From the NCBI RefSeq assembly GCF_035762065.1, contig NZ_DASTPW010000040.1:1-64000 (forward strand): a DNA stretch of 64,000 bases, given 5' to 3'. A program made the translations under genes and the position numbers. Position 1 is the stretch's first letter. Every line of letters begins with the position of its first letter. The stretch is from Methylibium sp035762065. GTDB lineage: Bacteria; Pseudomonadota; Gammaproteobacteria; Burkholderiales; Burkholderiaceae_C. This document shows positions 1-8,459 of the stretch, in pieces. Below the pieces are notes generated by a model, which was given only the letters and a program-made list of their open reading frames with translations, made no database searches and was not told where the DNA came from.

Positions 1-2
1 GC

Positions 3-1382
3 GCGATCACGGGCGCCGTGGCCGCCGCCTCGGTCAGCAAGGTGGCGATGGCCTCCTTGCCGGAGCCAGTGATCCAGACCAAGCCGGACACCATGCCGCC
101 GCTGGCACCCCGCACCGGCCGGCCGTACAACCCGGTGGTCACCCTCAACGGCTGGACCGCCCCTTGGCGCATGAACAACGGCGTCAAGGAGTTCCACCTG
201 GTGGCCGAGCCGGTGGTGCGCGAGATGACGCCCGGCTTCAAAGCCCACCTGTGGGGCTACAACGGGCAGTCGCCCGGGCCCACGATCGAAGTGGTCGAGG
301 GCGACCGCGTGCGCATCTTCGTGACCAACAAGCTGCCCGAGCACACGTCGATCCACTGGCACGGTCAGCGGCTGCCCAACGGGATGGACGGGGTGGGCGG
401 CCTCACGCAGCCGCACATCGCGCCCGGCAAGACCTTCGTCTACGAGTTCGAGGCGCGGCGCCCCGGCACCTTCATGTACCACCCGCACGCCGACGAGATG
501 GTGCAGATGGCGATGGGGATGATGGGCTTCTGGATCACGCACCCGAAGGGCCGCCATCCGCTGATCGACGCGGTGGACCGCGACTTCGTCTTCCTGCTCA
601 ACGCCTACGACGTCGATCCCGGCAGCTACACGCCGAAGATCATGACGATGCTCGACTTCAACCTCTGGAGCTGGAACAGCCGCATCTTTCCGGGCATCGA
701 TCCGCTCGTCGTGCGGCACATGGACAAGGTGCGCATCCGCATCGGCAACCTCACGATGACCAACCACCCGATCCACCTGCACGGGCATGAATTCCTTGTC
801 ACCGGCACCGACGGCGGGCCGACGCCGAAGAGCGCTCGCCAGTACGAGGTGACGACCGACATCGCCGTGGGCCAGATGCGGCAGATCGACTTCCTTGCCG
901 ACGAAGAAGGCGACTGGGCCTTCCACTGCCACAAGAGCCACCACACGATGAACGCGATGGGCCACGACGTGCCCACGATGATCGGCGTGGACCACCGCGG
1001 CGTGGCGAAGAAGATCACCGGCCTGGTGCCCGACTACATGGTGATGGGCGAGCGCGGCATGAAGGACATGACCGAGATGGAGATGCCGCTTCCCGACAAC
1101 ACCGCCGCCATGATGGCCGGGCAGGGGCCGTTCGGTGCGGTCGGCATGGGCGGGATGTTCAGCGTCGTCAAGGTGCGCAAGGACCAGAAGCGCGGCGCCT
1201 ACGGCGACCCCGGCTGGTTCAAGCATCCGCCTGGCACCGTGGCCTACGAGTTCGGCGGCGCGCTGCCCGAACCCGCTCGCTTCAAGGCCGAAAGCAGCGG
1301 CTCCATGCCGGTCGTCAAGCAGGCACCGCAGGACGTCGAAGTGAAGGTCCGGAAGCCCTCCGGTGGCCATTCCGGCCATTGA
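3..1382 (+). CDS. Multicopper oxidase (copper resistance, CopA-type), 5' end cut by window
   Basis: Periplasmic multicopper oxidase, probably oxidising Cu(I) to the less toxic Cu(II). The copper ligand motifs are visible in order: HWHG, YHPHADEM, HPIHLHGHEF near the middle, and FHCHKSHH followed by a Met (type 1 and trinuclear sites). The open frame runs to the left window edge, and its first residues (AITGAVAAASVSKVAMA) look like the hydrophobic core and end of a Tat or Sec signal peptide, so the true start lies outside. The GTG at 18 is probably not the start. The C-terminal half has a Met-rich stretch (MGERGMKDMTEMEMP), as is common in copper-tolerance oxidases. A cupredoxin gene follows 23 bases downstream, in a run of copper genes. 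Confidence 0.9.
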   Translation, partial: AITGAVAAASVSKVAMASLPEPVIQTKPDTMPPLAPRTGRPYNPVVTLNGWTAPWRMNNGVKEFHLVAEPVVREMTPGFKAHLWGYNGQSPGPTIEVVEGDRVRIFVTNKLPEHTSIHWHGQRLPNGMDGVGGLTQPHIAPGKTFVYEFEARRPGTFMYHPHADEMVQMAMGMMGFWITHPKGRHPLIDAVDRDFVFLLNAYDVDPGSYTPKIMTMLDFNLWSWNSRIFPGIDPLVVRHMDKVRIRIGNLTMTNHPIHLHGHEFLVTGTDGGPTPKSARQYEVTTDIAVGQMRQIDFLADEEGDWAFHCHKSHHTMNAMGHDVPTMIGVDHRGVAKKITGLVPDYMVMGERGMKDMTEMEMPLPDNTAAMMAGQGPFGAVGMGGMFSVVKVRKDQKRGAYGDPGWFKHPPGTVAYEFGGALPEPARFKAESSGSMPVVKQAPQDVEVKVRKPSGGHSGH

Positions 1383-1405
1383 TCTCCATTCAAGAAAGGC
1401 ACTTC

Positions 1406-1930
1406 ATGCAAGTGATCAAGCCACTCCTGCTCGCCACCGCCGTGGCGTTCTCGTTCTCCGCCCTCGCGCATGAGGGCACGGACCACTCGAAGAAGGCCGG
1501 CCCGGTGAGGAAGGAGCAGAAGGACTGGGGCATCGCAGGCGACGCCAAGGCCGCCAAGCGCACGATCGAAGTCGGGATGGCCGACACCATGCGCTTCACG
1601 CCCGACAAGATCGAAGTCCGGCAAGGCGAGACGGTCAAGTTCGTCGTCAAGAACAACGGCAAGCAGATGCATGAGTTCGTGATCGGGACCAAGGCCGAGA
1701 ACGACAAGCATGCGGACATGATGATCAAGTTCCCGACGATGGAGCACGACGAGCCCTACATGGCGCATGTGGGCCCCGGCAAGACGGGAGAGATCGTCTG
1801 GACCTTCAACCGCGCCGGCGACTTCGACTTTGCGTGCCTGATCGCGGGTCACTACCAGGCCGGCATGGTCGGGAAGATCAAGGTCGTGGCGGCGGGCTCG
1901 ACCGCTGCTGCGAAGGCAGGCAAGCCATGA
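1406..1930 (+). CDS. Periplasmic cupredoxin (type 1 copper protein)
   Basis: Small exported blue-copper protein of about 174 residues, likely the electron or copper partner of the upstream oxidase. It has a signal peptide (MQVIKPLLLATAVAFSFSALA) and then a cupredoxin fold with the expected type 1 ligands: His in MHEFVIG, and Cys, His and Met in ACLIAGHYQAGM near the C-terminus. The start at 1406 is chosen because AAGAAAGG lies just upstream and the signal peptide begins there; an in-frame start at 1379 would put extra residues before it. It overlaps the next gene by ATGA, so the two are likely translationally coupled. Confidence 0.88.
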   Translation: MQVIKPLLLATAVAFSFSALAHEGTDHSKKAGPVRKEQKDWGIAGDAKAAKRTIEVGMADTMRFTPDKIEVRQGETVKFVVKNNGKQMHEFVIGTKAENDKHADMMIKFPTMEHDEPYMAHVGPGKTGEIVWTFNRAGDFDFACLIAGHYQAGMVGKIKVVAAGSTAAAKAGKP

Positions 1931-2400
1931 CTCGGGCTCGCATCCATGGCACAGCGCGTCGGACGCTTCTCATGTTGGCGCTCTCCACGCCGTTCGCCTC
2001 TCGCGCGCAAGCTCGTACCGCGATGGAGGTCTGGAAAGGCCCCAAGTGCGGCTGTTGCAAGGACTGGGTGACGCATATGGAGAAGAACGGCTTCTCCGTC
2101 CGGGTTCACGACGACGGCAACACCGACGCCCGCGAGCGGCTGAAGGTGCCGATTGCCTTCGGCTCTTGCCACACCGCCTCCGTGGGCGGCTACGCGATCG
2201 AGGGCCACGTACCGGCGGCCGATGTACGCCGGCTGCTGAAGGAGCGGCCCGATGCGGTAGGTCTTGCCGTGCCCGGCATGCTGATCGGCTCACCAGGCAT
2301 GGACGGTCCCGCCTACGGCAAACGGAAGGACCCCTACGACGTGCTGCTGATCGGCGCCGACGGCCGCAGCAGCGTTTTTTCCCGCTACTCCTCCAAGTGA
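1927..2400 (+). CDS. DUF411 family metal-binding protein
   Basis: Exported protein of 157 residues in the DUF411 family, commonly found in copper and silver resistance clusters. After an N-terminal hydrophobic segment comes the metal-binding motif GPKCGCCKDWV (two Cys in CGCC), then the family pattern FGSCHTASVGGYAIEGHVPA and a PGM-rich end. The start ATG overlaps the stop of the cupredoxin gene (ATGA). Its biochemical role is not established; binding or delivering Cu in the periplasm is inferred from the motif and neighbours. Confidence 0.85.
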   Translation: MTRARIHGTARRTLLMLALSTPFASRAQARTAMEVWKGPKCGCCKDWVTHMEKNGFSVRVHDDGNTDARERLKVPIAFGSCHTASVGGYAIEGHVPAADVRRLLKERPDAVGLAVPGMLIGSPGMDGPAYGKRKDPYDVLLIGADGRSSVFSRYSSK

Positions 2401-2411
2401 AAGGTTCCGAC

Positions 2412-2762
2412 ATGAAGTTCATCCGACCCCTCGTTCTCGTTGCCGCCGCATCGGTGGCTGGTATCGCCTTCGCCGCGGGCGACCACGGCGGTGCGGTCAA
2501 GGTGCAAACCCAAGCTACCGCACCTTCCGCGTCATCCGCCGAGATGACCGACGGCGAGGTGCGCAAGATCGACAAGGAAGGCGGCAAGCTCACGCTGAAG
2601 CACGGCGAGATCAAGAACCTTGAAATGCCCGGCATGACGATGGTGTTCAACGTGAAGGACAAGTCGATGCTCGACGCGGTGAAGGCCGGCGACAAGGTCA
2701 AGTTCAAGGCCGTCAACGAGGCCGGCAAGTTCACGATCACCGAGATGCAGATGGCAAAGTAG
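2412..2762 (+). CDS. CusF-like periplasmic copper-binding protein
   Basis: 116-residue exported protein with signal peptide (MKFIRPLVLVAAASVAGIAFA) and a CusF/OB-fold domain. CusF of E. coli binds Cu(I) with one His, two Met and a cation-pi Trp. Here the His (LKHGEIK) and the two Met (MTM) are present, but the Trp position is a Met (EMPGMTM). The CusF domain fused to CusB in this window keeps the Trp, so the two differ in site chemistry. Likely a copper chaperone in the periplasm. It follows the DUF411 gene by 11 bases. Confidence 0.82.
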   Translation: MKFIRPLVLVAAASVAGIAFAAGDHGGAVKVQTQATAPSASSAEMTDGEVRKIDKEGGKLTLKHGEIKNLEMPGMTMVFNVKDKSMLDAVKAGDKVKFKAVNEAGKFTITEMQMAK

Positions 2763-2787
2763 GACCCGCTCGCTGCAGGACGGCCTC

Positions 2788-2982
2788 ATGCCGCACGAGC
2801 TGAAGGGGTTCGACAAGCTGCCGCATGACACCTACACGCTGATCATCATCGGTGCCGTGTTCATCGCGGTGGCGCTGCCCGCGATCGTGGCCTTCTTCAA
2901 GTGGCGGCACCCTTCGAAGAAAAAGCCTCGCTCGTCGCGTGCACCGCCTAGGCAAGGTAAGCCGGGCGGCCGCAGTCGTTGA
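2788..2982 (+). CDS. Small single-span membrane protein, unknown
   Basis: 64 residues: a short polar N-terminus (MPHELKGFDKLP), one clear membrane span (about residues 17-37, TLIIIGAVFIAVALPAIVAF), then a strongly basic tail. I do not recognise a family. It lies 25 bases after the CusF-like gene in the same direction, so it may be the last gene of the oxidase operon. The hydrophobic segment makes chance coding less likely, but there is no other support. Confidence 0.4.
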   Translation: MPHELKGFDKLPHDTYTLIIIGAVFIAVALPAIVAFFKWRHPSKKKPRSSRAPPRQGKPGGRSR

Positions 2983-3239
2983 GCGCCTCACGCCTGGCCT
3001 CCGTTCAACCGGTGGCACTGGCGGGGTGCCGAGGTCGTCGGCCCGGTTGACTCAGTGGCGGTAGCCGGCATCACCGTGTTTGAGTTGCTTCGCGGGTGAT
3101 GGCAGCAGCAACTGCCTCTCCTCGGTCACCGCAACGCCGCGTGCGCTTCGCTTGCAAGCATTGAACGACCGAGGCACTGCTGCAGCCAGAGAGGGAACGT
3201 GATTTGCCGCATGGTTCGAGCGCCTGTGCGCCCTCGGAC

Positions 3240-3689
3240 ATGCAGACCGAATCACGCCTCTCCTACTTGTTCGCCTTGCACCGCCAGCCATCTAGGCTGG
3301 GAGGCTTGCGGCGCCCGAGCCAGGGGCGATGGCCACCCCGGCGCTTTCACCGCTGGGTCGCGATGGTCGCGTTGCTGAGCTTCGTAGCGTCCGTTGGCGC
3401 CATGATGATTTGCGAGGTGCATTGCGTTGCTCAGATGCTCGCGGGAGGCCAAGGGTCGTCCCTAGCGCACGACCATGTCGATGAGAACTCGGCGTCGAAG
3501 GGGTTGGGGAGTCATCTCAAGGATGCCGGCCCTTGCCATTTGGCGGCGACGCCGATCTCCACCCTGGCGACATCGGACGCCACCGCAGTAGCCCCTCCAC
3601 TGGAGGATCTGTGGCTGTCCGGATCGTCGCTCCCTTTCGCGTCGGTTATCTGGCCCCCGCCGAGACCCAGGCCGAAGTTCGTCTCCTGA
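3240..3689 (+). CDS. Hypothetical protein with N-terminal membrane segment, copper island
   Basis: About 149 residues. After a basic N-terminus comes a membrane or signal segment (VAMVALLSFVASVGAMM), then Cys/His-containing stretches (CEVHCVAQML, AHDHVDEN, GPCHLAA) and a Pro-rich end. The layout resembles the other exported Cys/His protein at 11405-11812: both sit next to copper genes and carry a CxxxC-type pair after a signal-like segment. ATG 3240 is chosen over an in-frame TTG at 3204; ATG 3363, just before the hydrophobic segment, is also possible. A periplasmic metal role is a guess from context. Confidence 0.5.
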   Translation: MQTESRLSYLFALHRQPSRLGGLRRPSQGRWPPRRFHRWVAMVALLSFVASVGAMMICEVHCVAQMLAGGQGSSLAHDHVDENSASKGLGSHLKDAGPCHLAATPISTLATSDATAVAPPLEDLWLSGSSLPFASVIWPPPRPRPKFVS

Positions 3690-3775
3690 AAAGCTTCTCG
3701 CCATCGCGGCTGACGCCGCGGCACGTTGTCGTTGGGCAGTCGCCCAACGCGGCACCCTTTTCTCAGGAGACTCTC

Positions 3776-4105
3776 ATGCCCCACCAGATCAATCAAGCCT
3801 GCATCGAGGCTTGCAACGCATGCGCAACGGCGTGCGACCACTGCTTCGCGTCGTGCCTACAAGAGCAAGACGTCAAGATGATGGCGCGCTGCATCGCGCT
3901 CGACGCCGACTGCGCTGCAATCTGCCGACTCTCAGCCGGCTACATGGCTCGCGGCAGCCAATTTGCGAAGCAGGTTTGCCAGCAATGCGCGCAGATCTGC
4001 GACGCGTGCGCCGAGGAGTGCGGCAAGCACCGCATGGACCACTGCCAGGCCTGCGCCGAAGCGTGCCGCCGATGCGCCGAGGCCTGCCGAGCCATGGCGA
4101 CTTGA
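3776..4105 (+). CDS. Cytosolic four-helix-bundle copper storage protein (Csp3-like)
   Basis: 109 residues with 19 cysteines, nearly all in CxxC, CxxxC and HCxxC spacings on four predicted helices (about residues 5-27, 33-56, 60-82 and 85-106). This is the pattern of the Csp/DUF326 copper-storage proteins, which line the core of a four-helix bundle with thiolates and bind many Cu(I) ions. There is no signal peptide, so it resembles cytosolic Csp3 rather than exported Csp1. The start has a good ribosome site (CAGGAGA, 8 bases upstream). It would buffer cytosolic copper alongside the efflux and oxidation genes nearby. Confidence 0.88.
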   Translation: MPHQINQACIEACNACATACDHCFASCLQEQDVKMMARCIALDADCAAICRLSAGYMARGSQFAKQVCQQCAQICDACAEECGKHRMDHCQACAEACRRCAEACRAMAT

Positions 4106-4184
4106 GACGGCGCCGCTTGCTCTGTCCACCGCCTACCGGAGCTGCCTCACGGGGCAGCTCTACGACACCCCTATGGAGATGCAC

Positions 4185-4883
4185 ATGAAGTCTTTCAGAA
4201 CCATCGCGGGCGCCATCGCGCTTGCCGCCACGCAGACATCTGCCCTCGCCGACGCCCCCGGCCAAGGACTCACCGCTCGATACGAGGTCGAGTTCATGCA
4301 GATGACCATCGATCACCACTACTCGGCGCTGCGCATGACCGAGTTGGCAGCGGGCACTGATCTTCAGCGCTCACCGGAGATCAGCCCGACGGAAGGCACT
4401 TCGCCGACGCCTGGCCTCGGCGCGACACCAGCCAAGGCAACGCTCGATGAACTGAAGTCGATGGCCCGCCGCAACAACCGGATGCAGCGCGAGGAGATCA
4501 TGACGCTGCAGCGCTTCCTGCGCGATTGGTACGGCGTCGACTACCAGCCCCGCCTGCGTGAGGACGGCAAGGCTGCGATTGCGATCTTGGAGCAAGCGCA
4601 ACCGGGCGCCGACTTCAACAAGGCGTTCTACGAAACCCTCAGCCGCCATCACTACATGTTGATGGAGCCTGTCAACGGCTGCATGACCGGCAGCGATCTG
4701 ATGCACCACGACCTGCGCCGGGAATGCCGCGGCATGTGGCACAGCCAGATCGCGGACATCGAGATGATGCGCAACGAGTTGAAGAAACAGTTCGGCATCG
4801 CCGACTACCAGCCGTTCCGCGGCCTTGAGCCGCTGCGGAGCAACAAGGGCAGCCCGCGCGGCCACCGCAGCGGCAGCCAATGA
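4185..4883 (+). CDS. DUF305 family exported protein, long form
   Basis: 232 residues. A signal peptide (MKSFRTIAGAIALAATQTSALA) is followed by two DUF305-like four-helix units: the first with FMQMTIDHHYSALRM, the second with FYETLSRHHYMLMEP and MWHSQIADIEMM. DUF305 proteins are His/Met-rich, ferritin-like bundles common in metal-resistance loci. The start at 4185 is preferred because TGGAG lies 6 bases upstream; ATGs at 4173 and 4179 are in frame. A second, shorter DUF305 gene follows directly. Confidence 0.8.
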   Translation: MKSFRTIAGAIALAATQTSALADAPGQGLTARYEVEFMQMTIDHHYSALRMTELAAGTDLQRSPEISPTEGTSPTPGLGATPAKATLDELKSMARRNNRMQREEIMTLQRFLRDWYGVDYQPRLREDGKAAIAILEQAQPGADFNKAFYETLSRHHYMLMEPVNGCMTGSDLMHHDLRRECRGMWHSQIADIEMMRNELKKQFGIADYQPFRGLEPLRSNKGSPRGHRSGSQ

Positions 4884-4910
4884 CTCGCTGGCACCAAAAG
4901 GAGTTTTTCC

Positions 4911-5270
4911 ATGAAGCACAACGTACTGAAACGCCTCGGCGCTTCGACGGCACTGGCACTCGCCTGCGGACTTGCTTTTGCACAGAGCACGGAAGCGCCG
5001 ATGAGCAAATCCATGGGCCAAGGCTCTCAGCAGATGCATGAGCAGATGATGAGCGGCATGCAGAAGATGCAGTCGATGCAGCCCGGCGGCGACACCGACA
5101 AGGACTTCGCCATGATGATGCGCATGCATCATCAAACGGCCATCGACATGGCGAAGGTCGAGGTCGAGCAAGGCAAGTCCTCCGAGATGAAGGCGCTCGC
5201 CCGCAAGATCATCAGCGACCAGCAGAAGGAAATCGCCCAGCTCGACAAGTGGCTGGCTACGAAGAAGTAG
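4911..5270 (+). CDS. DUF305 family exported protein, short form
   Basis: 119 residues with a signal peptide (MKHNVLKRLGASTALALACGLAFA), a Met-rich linker (QMHEQMMSGMQKMQSM) and a single DUF305 unit with MMMRMHHQTAIDMAKVE near residues 68-84. A ribosome site AAAAGGAG lies upstream. Likely a periplasmic Met/His copper-binding protein. It ends 24 bases before the convergent stop of cusA. Confidence 0.82.
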   Translation: MKHNVLKRLGASTALALACGLAFAQSTEAPMSKSMGQGSQQMHEQMMSGMQKMQSMQPGGDTDKDFAMMMRMHHQTAIDMAKVEVEQGKSSEMKALARKIISDQQKEIAQLDKWLATKK

Positions 5271-5294
5271 GTAGGCGATGGTGCGTCGCGGCGG

Positions 5295-8200
5295 TCAGGC
5301 CTCCGCGACGCGCTGCTCGCGCATCGAACCTTCCGCGCTCCGACCCCGCCTGCGCATCAAGAGATACACGGCCGGGATCACGAACATCGACAACAGCGGC
5401 GCGGTGATCATCCCGCCGACCATCGGCGCGGCGATGCGCTGCATCACCTCGGAGCCGGTGCCGCTGCCGAACATGATTGGCACGAGGCCGGCGACGATAA
5501 CCGCGACCGTCATCGCCTTCGGTCGCACGCGCAGCACCGCGCCATCGCGGATCGCATCGAGCAGCGCGGTGTCGTCGAGCTCGCCGCGGGCAAGCCGCGC
5601 CTCCCACGCCTGCTTCAGATACAGCAGCATGATCACGCCGAACTCCGCCGCGACACCCGCCAGCGCGATGAAGCCGATCGCGCTCGCGACGCTCAGGTTG
5701 TGCCCCAGCAGGTACAGCAGCCAGAAGCCGCCGACCAGCGCGAAGGGAAGCGTCGCCATGATCAGCAGCGCCTCGTCGAAGCGGCGGAAGGTGAGGTAGA
5801 GCAGCACGAAGATGATCGCCAGCATGACGGGCACGACGGTCTTGAGCCGCGCCGTCGCGCGTTCGAGGTACTCGAACTGCCCCGACCAAGAGACCGAGTA
5901 GCCCGGCGCGAGCTTCACCTGCTCGGCCACAGCGCGCTGCATGTCCTGCACCGCCGAGCGCAGGTCGCGGCCGCGGATGTCGACATAGACGAAGCCGGCG
6001 AGGCGCGCGTTCTCGCTGCGCAGCATCGGCGGGCCGTCGGTGATGCGCACGTCGGCCACGTCGCTCAAAACGATGCGCGCGCCGCGGTCGGTGAGGATGG
6101 GCAAGCGGCGCAGCTTGTCGAGCGAATCGCGGATCTCGCGCGGGTAGCGCACGTTGATCGGGAAGCGCTGCAGGCCTTCGACGGTCTCGCCGACGTTGTC
6201 GCCGCCCACGGCCGCGCCGATTATCGACTGCACGTCGGCCACGTTCATGCCAAAGCGCGCGGCGGCGTCGCGGCGGATCGTCACGTCGATGTAGCGCCCG
6301 CCGCTCAGGCGCTCGGCCAGCGCGCTGCTCACGCCGGGCACGGGCTTCACCGCGCGCTCGATCGCGCCGGCGATGCGGTTGATCTCCGCGAGATCGGCGC
6401 CCGCGACCTTGATGCCCACGGGACTCTTGATGCCGGTGGCCAGCATGTCGATGCGGTTGCGGATCGGCGGCACCCAGATGTTCGACAGGCCCGGCACCTT
6501 CACGATGCGATCGAGTTCCTCGACGAGCTTGTCGGTCGTCATGCCGGTGCGCCACGCGCTCTTCGGCTTGAACTGGATCGTGGTCTCGAACATCTCGAGC
6601 GGCGCGGGGTCGGTCGCGGTCTCGGCGCGGCCGGCCTTGCCGTAGACCGTCTCGACTTCCGGCACGGTCTTGATGAGCCGGTCCGTCTGCTGCAGCAGCT
6701 CGGCCGCCTTGCCCGCCGAAAGGCCGGGCAGCGCGCTCGGCATGTAGAGCAAGTCGCCTTCGTCAAGCGGCGGCATGAATTCGCCGCCGATCTTCAGGAT
6801 CGGCCACGCGGTGCTCGCGAGCACAAGCAGCGCGACGGCGATCGTGGCCTTCGGCCACGCTAGCACCGCATCGAGCAACGGCCGGTACAGCGCGATCAGT
6901 GCACGGTTCAGCGGGTTGCTACGCTCGTCGGGGATGCGCCCGCGGATCAGCCAGCCCATCAGCACCGGCACCAGCGTCACCGAGAGCCCGGCCGCCGCGG
7001 CCATCGCATAGGTCTTGGTGAAGGCCAGCGGCGAGAAGAGCCTGCCCTCTTGCGCCTCCAGCGTGAACACCGGAACGAAGCTCAAGGTGATGATGAGCAG
7101 CGAGAAGAAGAGCGCCGGCCCGACCTCCGCAGCCGCATCGCCGATCACGCGCCACTGTGCATCGCCTTGCAGCGTCTCGCCGGGATGCGCATGCCGCCAG
7201 GTCTCGATGTGCTTGTGCGCGTTCTCGATCATCACCACCGCGGCATCGACCATCGCGCCGATCGCGATCGCGATGCCGCCCAGCGACATGACGTTCGCAT
7301 TGACGCCCTGGTAGTGCATCACTATGAAGCCGGCGAGGATGCCGAGCGGCAGCGTGACGATCGCGACGAAGGCCGAGCGCAGGTGGAACAGGAACACCGC
7401 GCAGACGAGCGCGACGACGACGAACTCCTCGATCAGCTTGTCGCGCAGGTTCGTCACCGCACGCTCGATGAGGTTCGAGCGGTCGTAGGTCGGCACGATC
7501 TCGACGCCCTTGGGCAGACTGGCTTGCAGCGAAGCGAGCTTGGCCTTCACCGCCTCGATCGTCTCCAGCGCGTTCTTGCCCGAGCGCATCACGATCACGC
7601 CGCCGGTGGCTTCGCCCTCGCCATCGAGCTCGCCGATGCCGCGGCGCATCTCGGGTCCGATCTGCACCCGGGCCACGTCGCCCAGGCGCACGCTCACGCC
7701 GGCGTCGGTCGAGGCGAGCGGGATCGCGCGGAAGTCGTCGAGCGATGCGAGCAGGCCCGAGGCGCGCACCATGTACTCGGCCTCGCCCAGCTCAAGCACC
7801 GAGCCGCCGGCTTCCTGATTCGCGTTGCGGATGGCCTCGACGACACGGCCGTGCGGGATCGCGTAGGCCGCGAGCTTGTCGGGATCGAGCACCACCTGGT
7901 ACTGCCGGACCATGCCGCCGACGGACGCGACCTCGGCCACGTCGGGTACGGTCTTGAGCTCGTACTTGAGGAACCAGTCCTGCAGCGCTCGGAGCTGGCC
8001 CGCGTCCATCGCGCCGCTGCGATCGACGAGCGCGTACTGGTAGATCCAGCCGACGCCCGTCGCGTCCGGCCCGAGCGCCGGCTTCGCGGCGGCAGGCAGC
8101 CGCGACTGCACCTGGTTCAGGTACTCCAGCACCCGCGAGCGCGCCCAGTACGGGTCGGTGCCGTCTTCGAACAGCACGTAGACGAAGCTGTCGCCGAAGA

Positions 8201-8459
8201 ACGAATAGCCGCGCACGACCTTCGCGCCAGGTACCGACAGCATCGTCGTCGTGAGCGGATAGGTGACCTGGTTCTCGACGATGCGCGGCGCCTGGCCGGC
8301 ATAGGTCGTGCGGATGATGACCTGCGTGTCGGAGAGATCGGGCAGCGCGTCGAGCGGCGCACGCTGCACCGTCCACACGCCCCAGCCGGCCAGCAGCAGC
8401 GTCGCCATCAGCACCAGGAAGCGGTTACCGATCGACCAGCGGATCAGCGCGGCGATCAT
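5295..8459 (-). CDS. cusA: Heavy-metal efflux RND pump, CusA/CzcA family
   Basis: 1054-residue inner-membrane proton-driven pump of the HME-RND family that expels Cu(I)/Ag(I) from periplasm or cytosol through CusC. The family's marks are present: N-terminal span followed by a large periplasmic loop, the fourth-span proton-relay motif GAMVDAAVVMIEN, a second half starting near LNRALIALYRPLL, and the GSGTGSEVMQRIAAPMVGG end segment. Length is usual for the family. Its ATG overlaps the stop of cusB by 4 bases, so the operon is cusC-cusB-cusA. Metal is judged copper from the neighbours; CzcA-type specificity cannot be excluded from sequence alone. Confidence 0.9.
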   Translation of the reverse strand: MIAALIRWSIGNRFLVLMATLLLAGWGVWTVQRAPLDALPDLSDTQVIIRTTYAGQAPRIVENQVTYPLTTTMLSVPGAKVVRGYSFFGDSFVYVLFEDGTDPYWARSRVLEYLNQVQSRLPAAAKPALGPDATGVGWIYQYALVDRSGAMDAGQLRALQDWFLKYELKTVPDVAEVASVGGMVRQYQVVLDPDKLAAYAIPHGRVVEAIRNANQEAGGSVLELGEAEYMVRASGLLASLDDFRAIPLASTDAGVSVRLGDVARVQIGPEMRRGIGELDGEGEATGGVIVMRSGKNALETIEAVKAKLASLQASLPKGVEIVPTYDRSNLIERAVTNLRDKLIEEFVVVALVCAVFLFHLRSAFVAIVTLPLGILAGFIVMHYQGVNANVMSLGGIAIAIGAMVDAAVVMIENAHKHIETWRHAHPGETLQGDAQWRVIGDAAAEVGPALFFSLLIITLSFVPVFTLEAQEGRLFSPLAFTKTYAMAAAAGLSVTLVPVLMGWLIRGRIPDERSNPLNRALIALYRPLLDAVLAWPKATIAVALLVLASTAWPILKIGGEFMPPLDEGDLLYMPSALPGLSAGKAAELLQQTDRLIKTVPEVETVYGKAGRAETATDPAPLEMFETTIQFKPKSAWRTGMTTDKLVEELDRIVKVPGLSNIWVPPIRNRIDMLATGIKSPVGIKVAGADLAEINRIAGAIERAVKPVPGVSSALAERLSGGRYIDVTIRRDAAARFGMNVADVQSIIGAAVGGDNVGETVEGLQRFPINVRYPREIRDSLDKLRRLPILTDRGARIVLSDVADVRITDGPPMLRSENARLAGFVYVDIRGRDLRSAVQDMQRAVAEQVKLAPGYSVSWSGQFEYLERATARLKTVVPVMLAIIFVLLYLTFRRFDEALLIMATLPFALVGGFWLLYLLGHNLSVASAIGFIALAGVAAEFGVIMLLYLKQAWEARLARGELDDTALLDAIRDGAVLRVRPKAMTVAVIVAGLVPIMFGSGTGSEVMQRIAAPMVGGMITAPLLSMFVIPAVYLLMRRRGRSAEGSMREQRVAEA

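Noticed and set aside
2983..3239. Possible gene in the gap after the small membrane protein
   Set aside because: Short frames on both strands have no ribosome site, motif or membrane segment; nothing supportable.
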